DNA of 6,592 bases from Leucobacter sp. UBA1945 (GTDB taxonomy: Bacteria > Actinomycetota > Actinomycetes > Actinomycetales > Microbacteriaceae). Below, piece after piece: positions 1 through 6,300 of the stretch. The translations under genes and the position numbers were made by a program. The notes beneath the pieces were generated by a model that worked only from the letters and a program-made list of their open reading frames with translations, had not been told where the DNA came from and ran no database searches. Every line of letters starts with the position of its first letter. Position 1 is the first letter of the stretch. Location of the stretch: assembly GCA_002336855.1 (NCBI GenBank), contig DDEV01000052.1, positions 614 to 7,205 on the forward strand, in the 5' to 3' direction.

Positions 1-42
1 CTGATTCGGCCGGTTCGTGCGGGGTGGGCGGGGCGGGCCGCC

Positions 43-477
43 CTAAGCCTGCGACTCCATGTAGGCGTCGGGGCCGACCTCAGCCGCCTGCGGCTCCATG
101 TACAAGAACTCAAGGATGTTGCCGTCAGGGTCTTCGAGGGTGCGCGAGTACATGAAACCGTGGTCTTGTGCCGGCCGCGGCTCGGAGCCGCCAGCCGCGA
201 TCCCTTTCTCGAGCACGCTATCGACGTCTTCACGCGACTCACGGGTGAACGCAACCAGCGCCTGCGCGGTGGTGCGGGTGTCGGCGATCTTCTTGTCGGT
301 GAACGTCGCGAAGAAATCGCGGGTCAACACCATGAAAAAGATGTCTTCGCTCCACACGATCGAAGCGGCGTTTTCGTCGGTGAACAGCGGGTTGATCTCG
401 CAGCCGAGCGCGGTGTAAAAAGCTTTCGATCGCTCGAGGTCATCAGTTGGCAGGTTCACGAAAATCATGGTGCTCAT
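43..477 (-). CDS. VOC family (glyoxalase/bleomycin-resistance fold) protein, COG3607-like
   Basis: Predicted 144-aa cytosolic protein of the vicinal-oxygen-chelate superfamily. The opening MSTMIFVNLPTDDLERSKAFY, followed by ALGCEINPLFTDENAASIVWSE, closely resembles COG3607 proteins often labelled lactoylglutathione lyase. Near the C-terminus, GFMYSRTLEDPDGNILEFLYME is the usual final beta-hairpin with the DPDG turn. The length fits one VOC module (two beta-alpha-beta-beta-beta units). The classical glyoxalase metal ligands are not evident: there is no His in the first strand, although the Glu of NILEF sits at the usual last ligand position. The substrate is therefore unknown, and glyoxalase activity should not be assumed. 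I chose the ATG at 477 because GGAAAGG lies 7 nt upstream and the family motif starts right there. An in-frame GTG at 516 would add 13 non-conserved residues and has no suitably spaced ribosome site. It lies 124 bp downstream of hisS and may have its own promoter. Confidence 0.88.
   Translation of the reverse strand: MSTMIFVNLPTDDLERSKAFYTALGCEINPLFTDENAASIVWSEDIFFMVLTRDFFATFTDKKIADTRTTAQALVAFTRESREDVDSVLEKGIAAGGSEPRPAQDHGFMYSRTLEDPDGNILEFLYMEPQAAEVGPDAYMESQA
47..102 (-). repeat. Short in-frame direct repeat in the VOC gene tail
   Basis: Two 17-bp copies, 47-63 and 86-102, differ at one base and are offset by exactly 39 bp (13 codons). They encode YMEPQA and YMESQA at the protein's C-terminus. 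The pattern could be a small in-frame duplication that lengthened the tail, or chance similarity in a family-typical tail. Confidence 0.5.
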
Positions 478-484
478 GGCGGTG

Positions 485-491
485 CCTTTCC
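485..491 (-). promoter_or_regulatory. Ribosome binding site of the VOC gene
   Basis: On the minus strand this reads GGAAAGG, 7 nt before the ATG at 477. It supports that start over the upstream GTG at 516. Confidence 0.6.
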
Positions 492-544
492 GGGCGTCTC
501 CTGGCGGTTGATGCACCCTCGCGAAGCTGCGAGCGTACGTTCAC

Positions 545-573
545 AGCCTTGCACCGCTCATTTCTGAGGTCAA
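545..573 (-). promoter_or_regulatory. Possible promoter for the VOC gene
   Basis: On the minus strand TTGACC (573-568) is a good -35 match. It is followed after 17 nt by AAGGCT (550-545), a poor -10 match. It sits in the 124-bp gap after hisS, where an independent promoter would be expected. The weak -10 makes this tentative. Confidence 0.3.
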
Positions 574-601
574 GGAGAGTTCGCTGAAGATGCGAGACTT
601 C

Positions 602-1927
602 TTAGCTCAGCGAGCGAATCTCGAGCGCGTCGAGGTCGCGCACGCCGGCCCGCACGTTGGCGAAGCTCGTGAATCCCTCGTTCGCGATGCGCTCGAGCAG
701 CGTCTTCATGTTCTTCTGGCGACGTTCGAGGCGCACGCGGTGACCCCGAGCGACAAGCTCTCGCTTGATCGCGGCGAGGTCTGCGGGCGCGACGTCTCGA
801 TCGAACACGAGCGCGACCGCGTCAGGCCCCTCGTGCTCTGGCAGCGAGATCAGGTCGACGACACGCTCGAACCCGATCGAGAACCCGACCGCCGGCACGT
901 CTTGCCCGAGAAAGCGCCCCACCATGCCGTCGTACCGGCCGCCGCCGCCGACCGAGCTGCCCGAGCCGGGGTGCGCGATCTCGAAGATCGTGCCCGTGTA
1001 GTAGCCCATGCCGCGCACGAGGGTCGGGTCGAAGCGAACCGCCACGCCCTCGGGCAGAGAACCCGCGAGGGCCTCACCGAGCTCTGCCAGGCTCGCCAGG
1101 CCCGCCGCCGCGTTCTCGTTACCCGAAATTCCAAGAACGGAAGCCTCCAGGGCATCAAGCGCCTCGCGAGTGAGCGCGATACCATCGCCCTGCAGGGCCG
1201 GCTCGACCGCGGCAAGCACCGCACCGATCTTCTCGGCTGCTGCCGCATCGAGCTCGCGAAGCTCTTCGACGACACCCGAGGCGCCGATCTTGTCGAGCTT
1301 ATCGACCGTGATGAGCGCCCGATCGTGCTGCGACGCGTCGAAGCCGCAGTGCCCGAGCAGGCCGAAGAGCACGCGCCGATCGTTCACGCGAATCACGCAG
1401 CCCTCGAGGCCGAGCGCCGCAAGCGCAGCAGAGGTCGCGGTGATCAGCTCGATCTCGGCAAGCAGGCCCGCCTCGCCGATGATGTCGATGTCGGCCTGCA
1501 CGAACTGGCGGTAGCGCCCTTTCTGCGGACGCTCAGCGCGCCACACCGGCGCAATCTGCAGCGAGCGAAACACCGGAGGCAGCTCGGCCCGGTGCGAGGC
1601 GTAGAAGCGCGTCAGCGGCACTGTGAGATCGAAGCGCAGGCCCAAGTCGGCGAGCTGTTCGGGGTTGCCCGCTTCGACGGCGGCCGCGAGCGCATCGGGG
1701 GTGATCCCGCGCTTCAAAATCGAAAACGACAGCTTCTCGTTATCGCCGCCCAGCCCCGCGTGCAGGCGCCCGTAGTCTTCGACAACGGGCGTCTCGATCT
1801 CGTCGAAACCGTGCGCACGATAGACGCTCTTGATCACGCCGAGCGCGTGCTCGCGGCGTGCTTTGTCGGCGGGCAGAAAATCGCGCATGCCGCGCGGCGG
1901 GTTCACGGGTGAGGCCATGGGTTCCAT
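602..1927 (-). CDS. hisS: Histidyl-tRNA synthetase (class II aaRS)
   Basis: Cytosolic homodimeric enzyme that activates histidine with ATP and charges tRNA-His. The 441-aa frame shows the class II layout. NPPRGMRDFLP (residues 9-19) is the HisRS N-terminal signature, and motif 1 is around FDEIETPVVE (41-50). DLTVPLTRF lies at 100-108 and motif 2 at 126-146, with RAERPQKGRYRQF. The histidine-binding HisA loop is LVRGMGYYTGTIFE (303-316), where many HisRS read LVRGLDYY, and HisB is GGGGRYDG (327-334). Motif 3 is AVGFSIGFERV (346-356). A short anticodon-binding domain runs from about 365 to the end. The length is normal for bacteria and the gene looks intact. The start is ambiguous: the ATG at 1927 has GGAAGA only a few bases upstream, whereas the ATG at 1918 (438 aa) has it at 9 nt, which is better spaced. 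It follows mazG by 24 bp and is probably cotranscribed. I see no T-box leader. Confidence 0.96.
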   Translation of the reverse strand: MEPMASPVNPPRGMRDFLPADKARREHALGVIKSVYRAHGFDEIETPVVEDYGRLHAGLGGDNEKLSFSILKRGITPDALAAAVEAGNPEQLADLGLRFDLTVPLTRFYASHRAELPPVFRSLQIAPVWRAERPQKGRYRQFVQADIDIIGEAGLLAEIELITATSAALAALGLEGCVIRVNDRRVLFGLLGHCGFDASQHDRALITVDKLDKIGASGVVEELRELDAAAAEKIGAVLAAVEPALQGDGIALTREALDALEASVLGISGNENAAAGLASLAELGEALAGSLPEGVAVRFDPTLVRGMGYYTGTIFEIAHPGSGSSVGGGGRYDGMVGRFLGQDVPAVGFSIGFERVVDLISLPEHEGPDAVALVFDRDVAPADLAAIKRELVARGHRVRLERRQKNMKTLLERIANEGFTSFANVRAGVRDLDALEIRSLS

Positions 1928-1951
1928 TCTTCCATGACGAGCGCGGGCCGT

Positions 1952-2668
1952 TTACTCGTCGGATCGCTCCGAGTCGATCAGCGCCCGTGCGAGGCGCTCG
2001 GTGGCCAGGCGCAGGGCACGATCCGGGTCGACGCCGGCTGCGTTCGCTTTGATGACCAGGGCGAGGATCTCCCCTCCGAGCGCTTCTTCGCTCGTCGACG
2101 ACCCTGATGCCTGCGAACTGTCGGCTCCCTGCTCGAGCGCGAGCGGCGCATCGACGTCGAGCAGCTTCGCCCGCTTGAGCCGCTCGACGACCTTGGCCGA
2201 GCGCGCAAGGGTCGGCATGCCCGCAGGGATCCCGTCGAGGGCGCCGCGCGATCCTCGCCGCTCCCCCGCCGCGTCTTCTTTCAGACGCTCCCACTCGGCG
2301 TTCAGCTCGTCGACCGTCATGTAGCCGCGGTCGCCGAACACGTGCGGGTGGCGGGCCTGCAGCTTCTCGCTCAGCCGGGCGCCGACCGAGTTCAGGTCGT
2401 AGCCCTCGCCGTCGCGCTCGGCGATCGCGGCGTGAAACAGCACCTGGTAGAGCACGTCGCCGAGCTCGCCCGCGACTTCTTCGGCGGGTAGGCCCCGCTC
2501 GACGGCATCGACGAACTCGGCGGTCTCTTCGATCAAGAAAGGGATCAGCGACTCATGCGTCTGCACCTCGTGCCAAGCGCAGCCCCCGGGCGCGGCCATG
2601 CGTCGCACGGTCTCGCGTGCCGACTCGATCCCGCTCAGCTTGCTGCCCTCTGCGCCACCGGTATTCAT
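1952..2668 (-). CDS. mazG: MazG family nucleoside triphosphate pyrophosphohydrolase
   Basis: Cytosolic all-alpha hydrolase that converts (d)NTPs to NMPs and pyrophosphate, cleaning damaged nucleotides or lowering alarmone levels. The 238-aa protein has the MazG N-terminal signature: CAWHEVQTHESL (30-41, usually CPWD..QTH.SL), the Mg-binding EExxE as EETAE (47-51), ExxD as ELGD (68-71), and RHPHVFGD (106-113). The linker LARSAKVVERLKRA (154-167) is also family-typical. The C-terminal half keeps only a remnant of the second MazG unit. EEALGGEILALVIKANAAGVDPDRAL (194-219) aligns with EEELGDLLFALVNLARKLGIDPEEAL, but its catalytic Asp is Gly and the preceding EExxE helix is replaced by a Ser/Ala/Gly-rich linker (181-193). 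Only the N-terminal site should be active. It is slightly shorter than the E. coli protein. It heads a probable mazG-hisS operon and diverges from the lipoprotein gene across a 37-bp gap. The ATG start fits either a leaderless transcript or a weak AGGG site 8 nt upstream. Confidence 0.94.
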   Translation of the reverse strand: MNTGGAEGSKLSGIESARETVRRMAAPGGCAWHEVQTHESLIPFLIEETAEFVDAVERGLPAEEVAGELGDVLYQVLFHAAIAERDGEGYDLNSVGARLSEKLQARHPHVFGDRGYMTVDELNAEWERLKEDAAGERRGSRGALDGIPAGMPTLARSAKVVERLKRAKLLDVDAPLALEQGADSSQASGSSTSEEALGGEILALVIKANAAGVDPDRALRLATERLARALIDSERSDE

Positions 2669-2675
2669 ACAGGGA

Positions 2676-2681
2676 ACCCTA
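2676..2681 (-). promoter_or_regulatory. Putative -10 element for mazG-hisS (leaderless)
   Basis: On the minus strand TAGGGT, preceded by TG, ends 7 nt before the mazG ATG. It fits the actinobacterial TANNNT -10 consensus at the spacing of leaderless transcripts. No good -35 is visible. The same AGGG could instead be a Shine-Dalgarno site 8 nt from the ATG, so the reading is ambiguous. Confidence 0.45.
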
Positions 2682-2693
2682 CAGTGCGCGAGC

Positions 2694-2699
2694 TAGCAT
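2694..2699 (+). promoter_or_regulatory. Putative -10 element for the lipoprotein gene (leaderless)
   Basis: TAGCAT fits TANNNT and ends 6 nt before the ATG at 2706. No Shine-Dalgarno sequence precedes that ATG, which fits a leaderless mRNA. The -35 region would overlap the mazG start codon region and is weak. The two divergent -10 hexamers are only 12 bp apart, so polymerase could not occupy both promoters at once. Confidence 0.45.
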
Positions 2700-2705
2700 C
2701 GATTC

Positions 2706-3197
2706 ATGCCCTCTTCGAACTTCGCCATGCGCACGGGCGGCCTGCTCGCCACAGCGTTACTTGCGGGCATGCTGACGGCCTGCGCAGCCGAGCCGCCGCT
2801 TACTTTCACCGCCCCTACGATGGCGCCCGAGCAGAGCCTCATCGAGGCGTGCTCGGTGTCGGGCGCGCAAGTCGAGCAGTTGACCGCAGAGACCGAGCAG
2901 CAGGTGCGACAGGGCATCGAAGACGCTGCGGCGAAGCTTGCGGGCGGCGAGATGCCGTCGATCGAGGTGCTCACCGGCCCGCTCGAACAGGCGCTTTCAG
3001 AGATAGAGTCTCAGGTCACCAACTCCGAAGTGCTCGCAGCGGTTGGCTCGGTGCGAGACGCAATGCAGGGCTTTCAAGACATCGCCGCACCGGAGTCCGC
3101 TCTCGGCATGCCCGGGTATCTTGCCGAGCTCGGCGCTCAGGTGAACGCCCTCACCGAGGCGAGCAAGCAGCTGCAGACGCTCTGCAACGCGGGCTGA
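2706..3197 (+). CDS. Putative lipoprotein of unknown function
   Basis: 163-aa exported protein, probably lipid-anchored on the outer face of the membrane. The N-terminus has a short Arg-containing region, a hydrophobic core (GGLLATALLAGM, residues 11-22) and a lipobox LTAC (23-26), so Cys26 should be the modified residue and the mature protein about 138 aa. A Pro/Thr-rich spacer (29-41) is followed by amphipathic, Glu/Gln/Ala-rich sequence that looks almost wholly helical (about 42-160), rather like a small helical bundle. Besides Cys26 there are only two cysteines, Cys49 and Cys160, near the two ends of the mature domain and well placed for a disulfide. I recognise no enzymatic motif or named family. 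The in-frame Met8 (2727) would also leave a valid 19-aa signal peptide, but no ribosome site precedes either Met. The -10-like TAGCAT just upstream favours the first as a leaderless start. It runs opposite to its neighbours, so it is its own transcription unit. Confidence 0.82.
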   Translation: MPSSNFAMRTGGLLATALLAGMLTACAAEPPLTFTAPTMAPEQSLIEACSVSGAQVEQLTAETEQQVRQGIEDAAAKLAGGEMPSIEVLTGPLEQALSEIESQVTNSEVLAAVGSVRDAMQGFQDIAAPESALGMPGYLAELGAQVNALTEASKQLQTLCNAG

Positions 3198-3204
3198 GGC
3201 CCGC
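3189..3204 (+). terminator. GC hairpin spanning the lipoprotein stop codon
   Basis: A perfect 6-bp stem GCGGGC/GCCCGC (3189-3194 with 3199-3204) encloses a TGAG loop that contains the TGA stop at 3195-3197. TGACGTTCTTG follows, with no true U-tract. This may be a U-tract-poor terminator or a 3'-end stabilising hairpin. Confidence 0.4.
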
Positions 3205-3236
3205 TGACGTTCTTGCAGCCCCTCTGCGAACCCCTC

Positions 3237-3257
3237 GCCGTTAGCCGTTCGCCGTCC
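3237..3257 (+). repeat. Three tandem GCCGTYN heptamers
   Basis: GCCGTTA, GCCGTTC and GCCGTCC are consecutive in the intergenic gap, immediately before the long inverted repeat. The array is short, and its function is unknown if it has one. Confidence 0.5.
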
Positions 3258-3267
3258 GTTTCGTGAC

Positions 3268-3338
3268 CGTCACACAGACGTGCGGGCGTCACCCAAAATC
3301 ACCGTTCGTTCGTGTGACGCTCGCACGTTTGTGTGACG
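3268..3338. repeat. Long intergenic inverted repeat, possible bidirectional terminator
   Basis: The arms at 3268-3292 and 3314-3338 are 25 bp long and complementary except at two positions, both G-U pairs in plus-strand RNA and A-C mismatches in minus-strand RNA. The loop is 21 nt. The element ends 17 bp before the mfd stop codon, between two convergent genes, which suits transcription termination from both sides. Neither side has a U-tract, so it would be an actinobacterial-type U-less terminator. Each arm carries two CGTCACAC-like octamers spaced 19 bp apart (3268, 3287, and inverted at 3312, 3331). A short palindrome GTGACCGTCAC (3263-3273) overlaps the left end. A protein-binding array or a palindromic mobile repeat is an alternative. 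Confidence 0.6.
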
Positions 3339-3354
3339 TTCAGTGGGAGGAGTC

Positions 3355-6300
3355 CTAACCTTCAGCCTTTGGAGCCTCATCTGGCTCGAGCAGCGCGGTG
3401 AACACCCCGCCGACCCACGCGATGATGTCGCCATCGAACGGAGCGGCACCGCCACGACCGACGCCCGCCAGCGGGCTGCGCGAGGTCGGTCCGCTCTCGG
3501 GCAGCGGAATCTGCAGCGACTTCGTCGCCTCGGTGTAGCGCGCGCCCCGATACAGGCGGTTCATGCGCATCTGCCGCGATCCCGGAAGCGTCACCGGCTC
3601 GATGCGCAACGCGGGCCCTGCCGCGACGACCTTCGTGAGACCCAGCAGCGCGGCACGGCGACGCAGCGACGAGATCGCGGCGAGGCGCTGCACCTCGACG
3701 GGGGGCTCGCCGTAGCGGTCGGTGAGCTCCTCAAGCACGAGCGCGACGTGGTCTGCAGGCGCCTGCGGGTGCGACGCGGCCGAGAACTTCTGGTACGCCT
3801 CGAGGCGCAACCGCTCGCTTTCGACGTAGTCCTCGGGAATGTGTGCGTCGAGCGGTAGCTCGAGCGAGAGCTCGTTCGCGCCCGCCACATCTTCGCCCTT
3901 GAACGTCGCGACGGCCTCGCCGATCATGCGCAGGTAGAGGTCGAAACCGACACCCGCGATGTGCCCCGACTGCTCGCCACCGAGCAGATTTCCTGCACCG
4001 CGCAGCTCGAGGTCTTTGAGGGCGACCTGCATGCCAGACCCAAGCTCGTTGTTGGCCGCGATCGTGTCGAGGCGCTCATGCGCGTGCTCGGTGAGCGGCT
4101 TATCTGGGTCGTAGAGAAAGTACGCGTAGGCGCGCTCGCGGCTGCGCCCCACGCGACCGCGCAGCTGGTGCAGCTGGCTCAGGCCGTACTTGTCTGCGGC
4201 ATCGATGATGATGGTGTTGGCGTTCGCGATGTCGAGGCCGGTCTCAATGATGGTCGTCGAGACGAGCACGTCGTACTTGCGCTCCCAGAAGTCGACCACG
4301 ATCTGCTCGAGCTGGTGCTCGTTCAGCTTGCCGTGCGCGACGGCGACGCGCGCCTCGGGCACGAGCTCGGCGATCTGCGACGCGATCCGGTTGATCGACT
4401 GCACGCGGTTATGCACGAAGAAGACCTGCCCCTCGCGCAGCAACTCGCGGCGAATCGCAGCACCGATTTGCTTGTCGCTTCGGGGGCCAACGAAAGTGAG
4501 AATCGGGTGGCGATCCTCGGGCGCCGTCGCGAGCGTCGACATCTCGCGGATGCCGGTCACAGCCATTTCGAGCGTGCGCGGAATCGGGGTCGCACTCATC
4601 GCGAGGATGTCGACGCCGGTCTTCAGCTTCTTCAGCGCGTCTTTGTGCTCGACGCCGAATCGCTGCTCCTCATCGATGATGACGAGGCCGATGTCTTTGT
4701 AACGCACCTGGTCGGTGAGCAGGCGGTGCGTGCCGATGACGATGTCGACCGTGCCCGCAGCGAGGCCCTCGATCGTGTCTTTCGACTCTTTCTCGCTCTG
4801 GAATCGGCTGAGCGCCCTGAGGCGCACCGGAAACCCGGCCATGCGATCCTGAAACGTCTCGAGGTGCTGCTTCACGAGCAGCGTGGTCGGCACGAGCACC
4901 GCCACCTGCTTGCCATCTTGCACGGCCTTGAACGCCGCGCGCACCGCGACCTCGGTCTTACCGAAGCCGACGTCGCCCGAGACGAGTCGGTCCATGGGAA
5001 CCGAGCGCTCCATGTCGCGCTTGACCTCGTCGATCGTGGTGAGCTGGTCGCGGGTCTCAGCGTAGGGAAACGCCTCTTCGAGCTCGTGCTGCCACGGGGT
5101 GTCGACGCTGAAGGCGTGCCCCTTCGACGCGACACGAGCCGAATAGAGCTTCACCAGCTCGACGGCGATGTCGCGCACGGCCTTGCGCGCCTTCTTCTTC
5201 GCCGTAGCCCAGTCGCTACCGCCCATCTTCGACAGCGCGGGCGCCTCACCACCGACGTAGCGCGAGAGCTGATCGAGCTGATCGGTCGGCACGTACAGCT
5301 TGTCTTTTGGCATGTTGCGCTTGGTCGAGGCGTATTCGAGCACGAGATACTCGCGCAGCGCCTTCGCGGGGCCGCCACGCGGGTCTCGACCCCCGGTCGG
5401 CACCATGCGCTGGGTCAGCTCGACGAAGCGACCGATACCGTGGGTCTCGTGCACCACGTAGTCGCCCGGTTGCAGCTGCAGCGGGTCGACCACGTTCTTG
5501 CCCCGGCGCTTCGCGAGCTTCGTGGGCGCCTGATGCTGACTCACCGCACGCCCGAAGAACTCGGCCTCGCTGACGAGCAGCAGCTTCGCCTCGTCGTTCT
5601 CGAAGCCCGACCATGCGGTTCCCGGGGTCAGGTACACGACCCCGGTCTCGAGCTGTTCCGGCAGCAGGTCGACCATGCGCGCAGCCAGGCCCGCGTCGGC
5701 GAGCACGTCGCGGGCGCGCTCGACGAGACCGACGCCCTGAGCGGTCACGACGATGTTCCAGTCGTTCTGCAGCCGGGCCTTCAGCGCTTCGATCGTCGCG
5801 GCCCCGGCGTCGATTCCCGGGGTCGGGCGCGGTAACGCGGTGCCCTGCACGACGATTTGATCGTCGTGCGAGAACTGATCCTCTGCCCCTGCAACAAACC
5901 CCGTAAGCGTTTGCCAGGGGCGCGACCCCGCTGCCTCTCGCAGCTCGAGCATGGTCAGCATGCCGTGGTCATCGGTGGGCACGGGCGCGTCGGCCCCGGC
6001 AGTCGCGGCAGCCCAAGCCGCCTCGAGAAACTCGCGGTTCGTTTCGGCGAGACTCACCGCGCGCCCGGCCACGCGCTCGGGTGCGACCACCATCACCGAG
6101 GCGTCAGCGGGCAGCAGCGCCGTGAGCGGCCGCATACCCGGCAGCAGCTGCGGCAGCAGGCTCTCCATTCCCTCGACCGCGATGCCCTGCGCAATCTTCT
6201 CGAGCAGCGTCGAGAGCGCCGGAAACCTCGGCAGCAGCGCGGCGGCCCGCTCGCGCACCTCGTCAGTCAGCAACAGTTCGCGGGCCGGCCAGAGTTCGAT

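Noticed and set aside
31..43. GGGC/GCCC hairpin just after the VOC stop codon
   Set aside because: It is only a 4-bp stem in a G/C run with no U-tract, and too little downstream sequence is present to judge it.
518..533. CTCGC/GCGAG hairpin between hisS and the VOC gene
   Set aside because: A 5-bp stem is easily found by chance at this base composition, and nothing around it suggests a function.
160..567. A plus-strand open frame opposite the VOC gene
   Set aside because: It overlaps the well-supported VOC gene, has no homology-like motif and no convincing ribosome site.
590..608. Possible hairpin around the hisS stop codon (GCT-AA-GAAG with CTTC-AGC on the minus strand)
   Set aside because: It has seven pairs with a 2-nt bulge and an 8-nt loop, few GC pairs and no U-tract. 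It is too weak to call a terminator.
590..1912. A 440-codon open frame on the plus strand covering almost all of hisS
   Set aside because: It is antisense to an unmistakable HisRS and rich in Arg/Ala/His/Glu with no family motif. Long antisense frames are expected from biased codon use in high-GC genes.
1740..2294. A minus-strand Arg-rich open frame across the mazG-hisS junction
   Set aside because: It is out of frame with two strongly supported genes and has low-complexity Arg/Ala composition.
3312..3338. CRP/GlxR-like operator suggested by repeated TGTGA
   Set aside because: The class needs TGTGA-N6-TCACA. Here the TGTGA copies are direct repeats 19 bp apart with no correctly spaced TCACA.
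3961..5835. A 624-codon open frame on the plus strand inside mfd
   Set aside because: It lies antisense to the helicase core of Mfd, has a composition typical of a shadow frame (His/Arg/Asp/Leu) and has no recognisable domain.
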